A DNA stretch of 64,000 nucleotides from Pseudomonas graminis (GTDB taxonomy: Bacteria; Pseudomonadota; Gammaproteobacteria; Pseudomonadales; Pseudomonadaceae), in the NCBI RefSeq assembly GCF_004364335.1, contig NZ_SOCR01000007.1:62001-126000 (forward strand), read 5' to 3'. Below the pieces are notes generated by a model, which did not search any database, was not told where the DNA came from, and saw nothing but the letters and a program-made list of their open reading frames with translations. This document shows positions 56,431 through 64,000 of this stretch, piece by piece. Every line of letters begins with the position of its first letter. The stretch's first letter is position 1. Position numbers and translations under genes: made by a program.

Positions 56431-57825
56431 ATGTCGCAACGCCAATCCACGCTGATCGCCTTGCTGGTGGCCGTCACCTTTTTCATGGAAAACCTCGATG
56501 CCACGGTGATTGCCACGGCCATGCCGGAAATGGCGCGGACCTTTGGCGTCGCGGCGGTGGACCTGAATATCGGCATGAGCGCCTACATGCTGGCGATCGC
56601 CGCGTTCATTCCCCTCAGCGGCTGGCTCGCCGACCGACTCGGTTCACGACGGGTGTTCGGCGGCGCCATCGTGCTGTTCACGGTGGCGTCGATGCTCTGC
56701 GGTATCAGCGACAGCCTGGAGACCTTCGTCGCCGCCCGCGTCCTGCAGGGCATGAGCGGCGCGATGATGGTCCCGGTGGGGCGCCTCGCGGTGATGCGCG
56801 CCACCGAAAAGAAGGACCTGGTGCGGGCCATTTCGCTGATCACCTGGCCGGGACTGGTGGCGCCCATTCTCGGGCCGCCCCTGGGCGGGTTCATCGTGAT
56901 CCACGCGTCGTGGCCGTGGATTTTCTACCTCAACCTGCCCCTTGGCGTCATGGCGCTGATTGCCACGCTCATCCTCATTCCCAAACGCAATGAAGTCAGC
57001 ACCCGGCCGTTCGACCTGAAGGGGTTCCTGCTGCTCGGCGTGGCCTGCACGGCGCTGTTGTTCGGGATGGAACGGCTGGGGCAGGGCCATGGCAGTCAGT
57101 GGCCGGGCCTTGCGGTAACAGCGCTCGGCGTGGTCTGCGGCGCGCTGGCCTGGCGACACATGCGCCGGCATCCGCAGCCACTGATGAACGTTGAGGTGGT
57201 GCACATCCGCACCTTCAGCGTCAGCCTGCTGGGCGGCTCGGTGTTTCGGATCGCCATCAGCACGCTGCCGTTCCTCTTGCCGCTGATGTTCCAGCTGGGC
57301 TTCGGCCTGTCCGCGTTCGACGCCGGGCTGCTGGTGCTGGGGGTGTTTGCCGGCAATCTGGCGATGAAGCCCTTTACCAGCGTGATCATGCAGCGCTGGG
57401 GCTTTCGTCAGGTGCTGCTGGTCAATGGTTGCATCGGCGTGGCGGCGATTGCGGCCTGCGCGCTGCTTGATCAGACGATGGGCTGGCCGATGATCCTGCT
57501 GATCCTGTTCATTGGCGGGCTGTCGCGCTCGATGCAGTTCACCGCGTTCAACACGCTGGGTTTCGCCGACGTCCCCAAGGCGCAGATAAGCGATGCGTCG
57601 ACGATGTTCAGCATGTGCTTTCAGTTGAGCATGGGCCTGGGTGTCGCGATTGCCGCGTTGCTGCTGCGTGGCGCAATGGTCGTGCATGGCAACGACGGGT
57701 CCGCGGTGACCGCTGATTTCCAGCTGACGTTTATGGGCGTCGCGGTGATCGCGGCGTTGGCGTTGCTGGACAACCGCCGGGTGTCGGCCCAGGCCGGCGC
57801 GGCGCTGCTGCAACCCAAGGCGTGA
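56431..57825 (+). CDS. MFS transporter, DHA2-type drug/metabolite exporter
   Basis: 464-residue MFS protein with about 14 hydrophobic segments, as in DHA2 members such as MdtD: 'VTFFMENLDATVIATAMPEM', motif A-like 'GWLADRLGSRRVFGGAIVLF', motif C-like 'WPGLVAPILGPPLGGFIVIH'. ATG 56431 has a GAGGAGCC RBS; the TTG six codons upstream is not needed. It follows the TetR gene by 40 bp, perhaps exporting an aromatic catabolite or antibiotic. Confidence 0.88.
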   Translation: MSQRQSTLIALLVAVTFFMENLDATVIATAMPEMARTFGVAAVDLNIGMSAYMLAIAAFIPLSGWLADRLGSRRVFGGAIVLFTVASMLCGISDSLETFVAARVLQGMSGAMMVPVGRLAVMRATEKKDLVRAISLITWPGLVAPILGPPLGGFIVIHASWPWIFYLNLPLGVMALIATLILIPKRNEVSTRPFDLKGFLLLGVACTALLFGMERLGQGHGSQWPGLAVTALGVVCGALAWRHMRRHPQPLMNVEVVHIRTFSVSLLGGSVFRIAISTLPFLLPLMFQLGFGLSAFDAGLLVLGVFAGNLAMKPFTSVIMQRWGFRQVLLVNGCIGVAAIAACALLDQTMGWPMILLILFIGGLSRSMQFTAFNTLGFADVPKAQISDASTMFSMCFQLSMGLGVAIAALLLRGAMVVHGNDGSAVTADFQLTFMGVAVIAALALLDNRRVSAQAGAALLQPKA

Positions 57826-57956
57826 TCCTCTACCTGCCGCGAAGCGCCACTGGCCAAAACCACCAGGCGTTCTGCGCGCTTTGACTATTGCCCATCGGCG
57901 CGGCAGAGCGGAGTATTTCGCCACTCCAACAATAAAAGTGTAAGGACGACACAATC

Positions 57957-58724
57957 ATGCAGATCGAAGGCAAGGCATTTCTGGTCAGTGGCGGCGCGTC
58001 CGGGCTGGGGGCGGCCACCGCACAGATGCTCATCGACGCAGGGGCCAGGGTGATGCTGGTGGACGTCAACGCCGAGGCGCTCGCGGCCCAAGTGGCCAAG
58101 CTGGGCAGCAATGCCCGCGCCAGCGTCAGCGACATCACCCAGGCGAGCGCCGTTCAGGCTGCGGTGGATGCCGCGCTGAGTGCATTCAGCCAGATCAACG
58201 GCGTGATCAACTGCGCGGGCATCGTCGGCGCCGAGAAAATCCTTGGCAAGGAAGGGCCCCACGGCCTCGACAGTTTCAGCCGGGTGATCAACGTCAACCT
58301 CGTCGGCAGCTTTAACCTGCTGCGCCTCGCCGCCGTGGCCATCGCCGAAAGCACGGCCGACGCCGGGGGTGAGCGCGGGGTCATCATCAACACGGCATCG
58401 GTTGCCGCCTATGACGGCCAGATCGGTCAGGCGGCGTACGCGGCGTCCAAGGGCGCGATTGTCAGCCTGACCTTGCCCGCCGCCCGTGAACTGGCGCGTT
58501 ACGGCATTCGCGTCATGACCATCGCCCCGGGCATCTTCGAAACCCCGATGATGGCCGGCATGACACCCCAGGTGCGCGAGAGCCTGTCCGCCGGCGTGCC
58601 GTTCCCGCCGCGCCTGGGCAAGCCCGAGGAATACGCTGCGCTGGCCCGCCACATCATCGAAAACAGCATGCTCAACGGCGAAGTGATCCGTCTGGATGGC
58701 GCCTTGCGCATGGCCGCTCGCTAA
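57957..58724 (+). CDS. SDR oxidoreductase, 3-hydroxyacyl-CoA dehydrogenase (HSD10-like)
   Basis: 255-residue SDR with '[20 protein letters not shown]' cofactor motif, 'NCAG', catalytic Ser in '[15 protein letters not shown]' and Tyr-x3-Lys in '[10 protein letters not shown]', plus '[10 protein letters not shown]' and 'RLDGALRM' typical of type II 3-hydroxyacyl-CoA dehydrogenases. 17 bp before a thiolase gene, so probably co-transcribed and acting in beta-oxidation of a short or branched acyl-CoA. Confidence 0.88.
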   Translation: MQIEGKAFLVSGGASGLGAATAQMLIDAGARVMLVDVNAEALAAQVAKLGSNARASVSDITQASAVQAAVDAALSAFSQINGVINCAGIVGAEKILGKEGPHGLDSFSRVINVNLVGSFNLLRLAAVAIAESTADAGGERGVIINTASVAAYDGQIGQAAYAASKGAIVSLTLPAARELARYGIRVMTIAPGIFETPMMAGMTPQVRESLSAGVPFPPRLGKPEEYAALARHIIENSMLNGEVIRLDGALRMAAR

Positions 58725-58740
58725 TCGAGGAAACCCCATC

Positions 58741-59952
58741 ATGTCTTTGAACAAACGCCAGACGTTGAACGACGACCCCGTGGTGATCGTGAGCGCTGCG
58801 CGCACACCCATGGGCGCCTTTCAGGGCGATCTCAAAAGCCTGACCGCGCCGCAACTGGGCGCCGCCGCCATCCGCGCCGCGGTCGAACGCGCGGGCATCG
58901 ATGCGGCGCAGGTCGATGAAGTCCTGTTCGGTTGTGTCTTGCCCGCCGGACTGGGTCAGGCGCCGGCGCGTCAGGCGGCATTGGGCGCCGGGCTCAGCAA
59001 CGCCACGACCTGCACCACCCTGAACAAGATGTGCGGGTCGGGCATGCAGGCGGCGATCCTCGGCCACGACATGCTGATGGCCGGCAGCGCCGACGTGGTC
59101 ATCGCCGGCGGCATGGAAAGCATGTCCAACGCGCCCTATCTGCTGGAGAAAGCCCGCAGCGGTTACCGCATGGGCCACGGCCAGATCATTGATCATATGT
59201 TTCTCGACGGCCTTGAAGACGCCTACGACCGGGGCCGCTTGATGGGCACCTTCGCCGAGGAGTGCGCCGGGCTTGAAAATTTCAGTCGGGAAGCCCAGGA
59301 CGGTTTTGCAGTCGCTTCGCTGACCCGGGCGCAGGAGGCCATGACGCGCGGCTGGTTCGCCGCTGAAATCGTCCCGGTGGAAGTCATGATCGGCAAAGAG
59401 CGCAAGACCATTCGCCAGGACGAACAGCCGCCCAAGGCGAAGCTGGACAAGATCCCGCACCTTAAACCGGCGTTCCGCGAGGGCGGCACGGTGACGGCGG
59501 CCAACTCCAGCTCGATCTCCGACGGCGCTGCCGCTTTGACCCTGATGCGTCAGTCCGAAGCGCATCGACGCGGGCTCAAGCCACTGGCAGTCATCCATGG
59601 CCACGCCGCTTATGCCAATGAACCCGGGTTGTTTCCGACCGCACCGGTAGGCGCCATCGACAAGCTGATGGGCAAGACCGGCTGGTCACTGGCCGAGGTC
59701 GATCTGTTCGAGATCAACGAAGCGTTCGCCGTCGTCGCGCTGGTCACCATGGCTCGCCTGCAGCTGCCCCATCACAAGGTCAACGTGCATGGCGGCGCCT
59801 GCGCGCTGGGGCATCCCATTGGCGCCTCCGGGGCAAGGATCCTGGTGACGTTGCTGTCGGCGTTGAAGCAGCGTGGACTCAAGCGGGGGGTGGCGGCCAT
59901 TTGCATCGGCGGCGGCGAAGCGACGGCGATGGCTGTCGAGCTTGTCGTTTGA
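58741..59952 (+). CDS. Acetyl-CoA C-acyltransferase (thiolase)
   Basis: 403-residue degradative thiolase. Active Cys in 'TLNKMCGSGMQAAILGHDML', His in 'EINEAFAVVALVTM' region, and the second Cys in 'CIGGGEATAM', with 'GGACALGHPIGASGARILV'. ATG 58741 ('MSLNKRQTLNDDPVVIVSAA') is preceded by GAGGAAACCCC; the upstream extension overlaps the SDR gene. Part of an SDR-thiolase-hydratase set. Confidence 0.94.
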   Translation: MSLNKRQTLNDDPVVIVSAARTPMGAFQGDLKSLTAPQLGAAAIRAAVERAGIDAAQVDEVLFGCVLPAGLGQAPARQAALGAGLSNATTCTTLNKMCGSGMQAAILGHDMLMAGSADVVIAGGMESMSNAPYLLEKARSGYRMGHGQIIDHMFLDGLEDAYDRGRLMGTFAEECAGLENFSREAQDGFAVASLTRAQEAMTRGWFAAEIVPVEVMIGKERKTIRQDEQPPKAKLDKIPHLKPAFREGGTVTAANSSSISDGAAALTLMRQSEAHRRGLKPLAVIHGHAAYANEPGLFPTAPVGAIDKLMGKTGWSLAEVDLFEINEAFAVVALVTMARLQLPHHKVNVHGGACALGHPIGASGARILVTLLSALKQRGLKRGVAAICIGGGEATAMAVELVV

Positions 59953-60037
59953 TATCAATGGCTTGCGTCGTGATTCTCAGGTTGAATCTGTAGTGATCAC
60001 TGTCTGGCTAGAGAAATAAGAAAAGGTCAATAAAACA

Positions 60038-60811
60038 ATGAATTACACAACAATCCTCAAGGAAGTCAGAGGTCGCGTTGGGCTCCTGACCCTGAACCGT
60101 CCAGAGGCGCTCAACGCGCTGAATGCCCAGCTCATCAGCGAACTCAATCACGCCCTCGACGAGCTGGAGCGCGATCATGGTATCGGCTGCATCGTCCTGA
60201 CCGGCTCGGCCAAAGCGTTCGCCGCCGGGGCCGACATCAAGGAAATGGCCGAGCTGAAATACCCGCAGATCTATCTGGACGATCTGTTCAGCGACAGCGA
60301 TCGGGTGGCCAACCGCCGCAAGCCGATCATTGCTGCCGTCTCGGGCTTTGCCCTGGGCGGTGGCTGCGAGCTGGCGCTGATGTGCGACTTCATTCTGGCG
60401 GCGGACAACGCGCGCTTCGGTCAGCCGGAAATCAAGCTGGGCGTGCTGCCGGGCATGGGCGGGACCCAGCGTCTGACCCGCGCGGTGGGCAAGGCCAAGG
60501 CCATGGAAATGTGCCTGACCGGGCGCATGATCGATGCCATCGAAGCGGAGCGTGCCGGGCTGGTGGCGCGCATCGTGCCGCAGGAGCAGTTGCTGGATGA
60601 GGCGCTCAAGGTGGCGGCTGGCATTGCGGCGAAGTCGTTGCCGGCGACCATGATGGTCAAGGAAAGCGTCAATCGCGCCTTTGAAGTCAGCCTGGCCGAG
60701 GGGATTCGTTTCGAGCGCCGGGTGTTCCATGCGGCGTTTGCCAGCGAGGACCAGAAGGAAGGCATGGCGGCGTTCATCGAGAAGCGCGAGCCGGCGTTCA
60801 AGCATCGCTGA
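60038..60811 (+). CDS. Enoyl-CoA hydratase
   Basis: 257-residue crotonase with oxyanion loop '[14 protein letters not shown]', '[20 protein letters not shown]', catalytic Glu in '[20 protein letters not shown]' and '[17 protein letters not shown]'. The 85-bp gap after the thiolase contains an AT-rich leader and an AGTGATCACT palindrome (59992-60001), so it may have its own promoter. Completes a beta-oxidation trio; an acyl-CoA synthetase is missing from the cluster. Confidence 0.93.
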   Translation: MNYTTILKEVRGRVGLLTLNRPEALNALNAQLISELNHALDELERDHGIGCIVLTGSAKAFAAGADIKEMAELKYPQIYLDDLFSDSDRVANRRKPIIAAVSGFALGGGCELALMCDFILAADNARFGQPEIKLGVLPGMGGTQRLTRAVGKAKAMEMCLTGRMIDAIEAERAGLVARIVPQEQLLDEALKVAAGIAAKSLPATMMVKESVNRAFEVSLAEGIRFERRVFHAAFASEDQKEGMAAFIEKREPAFKHR

Positions 60812-61003
60812 TTCGGGTCTGGACGGTGGTGCGTCTCAGGGGTGTCTTCTGGCGCCAGCGTGTATAAAATGCGCCGGTCGCCGTGGTTCACCCCCGGCCT
60901 GTCATTATCGATCACCCTATTTTCAGCATTTATCGCCATCGGCCCTACGCGCAAGACGCGTCGGATCCGCGCGATTTATCGCCACCGGAACAAGAGAGCA
61001 ATC

Positions 61004-61708
61004 ATGGGCGCACAGTGGAAGGTCAAACACAAAGAAGCGGCAGCCAACGCCAAGGGGCGTATTTTCGGCAAGCTGTCCAAGGAAATCATGATTGCCGCGC
61101 GCTCCGGCGCTGACCCCGACATGAACGCGCGCCTGCGTCTGGTGGTCGAGCAGGCCAAGAAAGCGTCGATGCCGCGCGAAACGCTAGAGCGAGCCATCAA
61201 GAAAGGCGCCGGTTTGCTCGGTGAGCACGTGCACTTCGAGAAACTCACCTACGAAGGCTTCGCGCCGCACAAGGTGCCGGTCATCGTCGAGTGCCTGACG
61301 GACAACATCAATCGCACCGTGTCCGAGATCCGCGTGTTGTTCCGCAAGGGCCAGCTAGGTGCCGAAGGTTCGATCACCTGGGATTTCGACCATCTGGGCA
61401 TGATCGACGCCGTCGCTGCTAAAGACGATGCAGACGCCGAGGAAGCTGCCATCGAAGCCGGCGCCCAAGACGTTGAACAAGGCGAAGAAGGGGTTGCGAC
61501 GTTTTACACCGACACCACTGACCTCGACGCCGTATGCAAGGCGCTGCCAGAGTTTGGCTTCACCGTTGAATCCGCCAAGATCGGCTACCGCCCGAAGAAC
61601 CCGGTTGAAGGCCTGAGCGAAGAGCAGATGGCCGAAGTGGAAGCCTTCCTCGAAGCGATCGACAGCCACGATGACGTGCAAAACGTGTACGTAGGGTTGG
61701 CGGGATAA
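61004..61708 (+). CDS. YebC/PmpR family DNA-binding regulator
   Basis: 234-residue YebC/TACO1-family protein; known members act as transcriptional regulators (PmpR) or help translate difficult sequences. Features: '[20 protein letters not shown]', '[17 protein letters not shown]', '[20 protein letters not shown]', '[14 protein letters not shown]' and a C-terminal acidic domain. ATG 61004 was chosen; the ORF upstream is unrelated. Divergence from canonical YebC (which begins MAGHSKW) suggests a paralogue. Confidence 0.9.
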   Translation: MGAQWKVKHKEAAANAKGRIFGKLSKEIMIAARSGADPDMNARLRLVVEQAKKASMPRETLERAIKKGAGLLGEHVHFEKLTYEGFAPHKVPVIVECLTDNINRTVSEIRVLFRKGQLGAEGSITWDFDHLGMIDAVAAKDDADAEEAAIEAGAQDVEQGEEGVATFYTDTTDLDAVCKALPEFGFTVESAKIGYRPKNPVEGLSEEQMAEVEAFLEAIDSHDDVQNVYVGLAG

Positions 61709-61747
61709 GGCTGGCGGCCCCGGTCCCACTGGAGAATCGCGTGCTTT

Positions 61748-61843
61748 TAGTGGGACCGGCTTTAGCCGGGAAGGCGTCGGTGGGCACGCTGCGAAATCAA
61801 GGGTGTCCGTGCTGGCCTCTTCCCGGCTGAAGCCGGTCCTACC
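61748..61843. repeat. REP inverted pair (GGCTTTAGCC family)
   Basis: TAGTGGGACCGGCTTTAGCC at the left and CTTCCCGGCTGAAGCCGGTC at the right, between the convergent YebC and LRR-kinase genes. Confidence 0.83.
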
Positions 61844-63164
61844 AAGGTGACGGGGCAGACCTGACACCCGAGTTGAGGCCTCTAAACTGCTGATCGACCT
61901 CCGCGAACCCGGGCCGCTGCATCACATCCCCTTGCACGCAGCGCTTCTCCAACGCCCGCAGGCCGGCAGTCTCTCCATCGTCTGCCTCGCAACAGTCCAG
62001 CAATTCCCCGAGCAATACCCCGAACGCTCGCACTTCAATGCGCTCCAGCCTGCGTCCCGTGTCTTCATCCGGGTAAAACGCCGCCGCGCCGAAATCCCCC
62101 AGCAGGCTATCCCCAGCCTCGTTCCAGAGGATGTTGTGCCCGTACAGGTCACCGTGGTTAATGCCGTGGGCGTGTAAATGGGCGCACGCTGCGGCGATAC
62201 CGGCGGCCAGGCGCTTCACGGTCGAAACGCTCAGCCGTGTGCCTGCGTAAGTGTCACGGGTGCAGGATTCCAGGGTCGGCGGGCGGGCGAGGGTGAGGAA
62301 AGAGGGAGATATCAGCTCCATCACCAGACCGCGAGCGCCCCGGGGGTGGCCCTGAATCTGGCCGAGCACTGGAATCAGATGCCCATGACGCCCCGCCGCG
62401 ATGCAGGCCTGCATCTCGTTCAACGGCGAGCCGTCGCTGGTGACAGCGCCTTTGTACAGCTTCACCGCAACGTCCAGCGCCGAAGCATCGTCATCCACGC
62501 GCCACCGTGCCTGCTGAATGACCCCCGAAGCGCCTTCGCCCAGCACCTGTTGCAGCGTCAGCTCATGCCACGGAATCTGCCGGATGGGCTCTTCGGTGTG
62601 GATGTCGTTCAACGGATTGCCGGCAAACGCCAGCCACGCCAGCGCTGGCATCTCCAGCAGCCAGCGCGGCAGTTCGTGAAGATCGTTGACCGCGATCCGC
62701 ATCAATTCCAGGCGCCCGCAGCGGGCCAGGGATTCGGGCAATTGCCGCAGCCGGTTGCCCGCCAGCATCAGCTTCTGCAGGTGCGCACAGTCGCCGATGG
62801 CTTCAGGCAGGGTCTCTATGCGGTTGTCGGTCAGCACCAGCGAGCGCAGCGAAGGCGGCAACGCACTGGCGGGAACATCAATGATCTCGCAGGCCTTGAA
62901 GCCAACGAAGAACAGCTGCTCGCATTGACCCAGGCATTCCGGCAGCCGGGTAAACGGATTGTTGGAGCAGAAGAGGATTTTCAGGCGCTTAAGACGGTGC
63001 AGGTCGGCGGGCAATTCCGTCAGCCGGTTGCCGCTGAGGTCCAGCACTTCCAGGGAATCGGCGAGGCTGAAAATCTCCTCGGGGAATTCGCCGAGGTCGG
63101 CGCTGAGATTAAGCCGCGTGATGCCTGCCAGTTTGCCGGCACGCAGGTCTGCAAGGGTGTGCAT
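61839..63164 (-). CDS. Leucine-rich-repeat/protein kinase fusion
   Basis: 441-residue cytoplasmic protein. Residues about 15-200 form six to eight LRRs ('LEVLDLSGNRLTELPADLHR', 'LRSLVLTDNRIETLPEAIGD', 'LQKLMLAGNRLRQLPESLAR'). Residues about 205-430 form a eukaryotic-like kinase: Gly loop 'VLGEGASGVIQQARW', ATP-Lys in 'DVAVKLYKG', catalytic loop 'INHGDLYGHNILWN' (HGD in place of HRD) and 'LLGDFGAAAFY' with the DFG Asp. No signal peptide or membrane segment. The start ATG 63164 lacks a clear RBS. Substrate unknown; target sensing by LRRs is inferred. Confidence 0.9.
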   Translation of the reverse strand: MHTLADLRAGKLAGITRLNLSADLGEFPEEIFSLADSLEVLDLSGNRLTELPADLHRLKRLKILFCSNNPFTRLPECLGQCEQLFFVGFKACEIIDVPASALPPSLRSLVLTDNRIETLPEAIGDCAHLQKLMLAGNRLRQLPESLARCGRLELMRIAVNDLHELPRWLLEMPALAWLAFAGNPLNDIHTEEPIRQIPWHELTLQQVLGEGASGVIQQARWRVDDDASALDVAVKLYKGAVTSDGSPLNEMQACIAAGRHGHLIPVLGQIQGHPRGARGLVMELISPSFLTLARPPTLESCTRDTYAGTRLSVSTVKRLAAGIAAACAHLHAHGINHGDLYGHNILWNEAGDSLLGDFGAAAFYPDEDTGRRLERIEVRAFGVLLGELLDCCEADDGETAGLRALEKRCVQGDVMQRPGFAEVDQQFRGLNSGVRSAPSPW

Positions 63165-63254
63165 GGGGGGAAGGGCGCCTGTGATCAATGGACGGCCATG
63201 ATACCCAGTCAACCCGGCCGTTGCTCGTTTGGTACGAGCATGACAGGCGAGGGA

Positions 63255-63803
63255 TCAACTCAGGCAGCGGTCCAGCAATTGATGCATGCGCTCAAGGGAT
63301 GGCGCCGACTCGGCGTACAGAATGCGGTAGACCATGGGCGCGACGACGGCATCGACCAGCTCGTCCGCTGAAGGACTCTGCTCACCGCGCTCCCGCGCCC
63401 GGTCGATGATGATCTGCAGTTGATCGCGGACCATGTTCAGGCACTTGCCCGAGCACAGCGTCGCGCTGCTGGCGACCACATCGCGCATCATCTCGCGGCC
63501 GGGCGCCGAGTTGGTTTCTTCGAGGTAGACCTCGACCCAAGTGCGCAGGTCGTCGCGCAGGTTGCCGCAATCCACCGGCTCGTCGGGACGCAGGCGCTCG
63601 ACAGCGGCATCCGCCAGCAGCGAGGTCAGGTCGCCCCAGCGCCGGTAGATGGTCGACGGCGTGACACCGGCACGGGCCGCAATCATGGGCACGCTGAGGG
63701 CCGAACGTTCCTGCTCCTGGAGCAGATCGCGAACCGCCGCGTGAATCGATGTCTGCACCCGGGCACTGCGGCCGCCGGTGCGAATGCCTTCTTTGATAGC
63801 CAT
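63255..63803 (-). CDS. TetR family regulator, divergent from an MFS gene
   Basis: 182-residue TetR regulator with HTH about 35-60 ('VPMIAARAGVTPSTIYRRWG') and a C-terminal TetR_C-like domain ('REMMRDVVASSATLCSGKCL'). Divergent from a probable MFS exporter (63909 onward); a TGCTT-T-AAGCA dyad lies at 63829-63839 between them. Likely represses that exporter. Confidence 0.88.
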   Translation of the reverse strand: MAIKEGIRTGGRSARVQTSIHAAVRDLLQEQERSALSVPMIAARAGVTPSTIYRRWGDLTSLLADAAVERLRPDEPVDCGNLRDDLRTWVEVYLEETNSAPGREMMRDVVASSATLCSGKCLNMVRDQLQIIIDRARERGEQSPSADELVDAVVAPMVYRILYAESAPSLERMHQLLDRCLS

Positions 63804-63908
63804 GCTGCGGACCCTAACACAAAATATTTGCTTTAAGCAGACGTTGCTCGCACACTCTTAACGCTAATTCATAGCTTTTGTGACGTGCTTTTTCGGGAGA
63901 GTGTACTC

Positions 63909-64000
63909 GTGTCTGATTCTTTGCAGAACCCGCAAGTCGATGGTCGGGGGCGGAGCCACTTGGGTTTTCTGGCTTTCGTGCTGCTGTGTTTCTTCGCCGC
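63909..64000 (+). CDS. Probable MFS transporter (3' end outside window)
   Basis: Thirty codons from a GTG preceded by GGGAGAG (8-bp spacing): 'VSDSLQNPQVDGRGRSHLGF' then 'LAFVLLCFFAA', a soluble start leading into a first transmembrane helix. Divergent position from a TetR gene fits a drug-type MFS exporter; family is inferred from the first helix and context only. Confidence 0.55.
   Translation, partial: MSDSLQNPQVDGRGRSHLGFLAFVLLCFFA

Noticed and set aside
56644..57954. 436-codon minus-strand frame opposite the DHA2-type MFS gene
   Set aside because: Shadow frame of a 14-TM transporter gene; composition is unlike a protein-coding frame here.

Overview
The window is a contiguous piece of a high-GC gammaproteobacterial chromosome, almost certainly a Pseudomonas of the P. 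fluorescens type. The main pointers are the gacA-uvrC-pgsA-tRNA(Gly)-tRNA(Cys)-tRNA(Leu) block with gacA starting on TTG, the bdhA/GntP/hbcR cluster, the P. fragi-type lipase, an OprD-family porin and abundant Pseudomonas-type REP palindromes. No replication origin, rRNA, CRISPR array or intact transposase was seen. The first gene (amino-acid ABC ATPase) and the last (probable MFS exporter) are cut by the window ends.

Layout. 1-4.3 kb: amino-acid uptake and D-amino-acid catabolism (ABC ATPase, RidA, IclR regulator, PLP deaminase/aldolase, PfkB sugar kinase). 4.4-6.2 kb: small parvulin and a PilT/PilU-like ATPase. 6.3-10.2 kb: 3-hydroxybutyrate use (bdhA, GntP permease, sigma-54 activator hbcR) with a clear sigma-54 promoter. 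10.2-15.8 kb: yejABEF peptide/microcin-C-type ABC importer. 16-19.2 kb: second parvulin, lipase and a DAHP synthase preceded by an aromatic-rich leader peptide, an intrinsic terminator and a second small ORF. 19.2-24.5 kb: a divergent phage-type regulator pair, then gacA, uvrC, pgsA and three tRNAs; two paralogous small membrane-protein genes lie between tRNA-Cys and tRNA-Leu. 24.5-28.5 kb: UvrA-like protein, a tiny acidic protein and topoisomerase IB. 28.5-31.1 kb: modABC with a ModE-like box. 31.2-34.1 kb: nitronate monooxygenase, TetR regulator and acuI, sharing two palindromes. 34-36.9 kb: RES-Xre and RHH-ParE toxin-antitoxin pairs and a degenerate Ada. 37-42.6 kb: copCD, a RidA remnant, chemoreceptor and porin. 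42.8-47.6 kb: glyoxylate carboligase pathway (glxR, hyi, gcl, LysR). 47.6-49 kb: four tandem ~335-bp composite REP units. 49-52 kb: hydratase, LysR and DMT transporter. 52.1-60.8 kb: dehydroshikimate/quinate-type module (MFS, quiC, TetR, a second MFS) around a perfect 28-bp palindrome, followed by an SDR-thiolase-enoyl-CoA hydratase set. 61-64 kb: YebC-family regulator, LRR-kinase fusion, TetR and the start of a probable MFS exporter.

The strongest candidates for new biology are the two-ORF leader of the DAHP synthase gene, the Mu-phage-like regulatory switch beside gacA, the small coiled-coil/membrane paralogues within the tRNA cluster, and the higher-order REP array. Functional calls rest on recognised motifs and family resemblance by eye; no database search was run.
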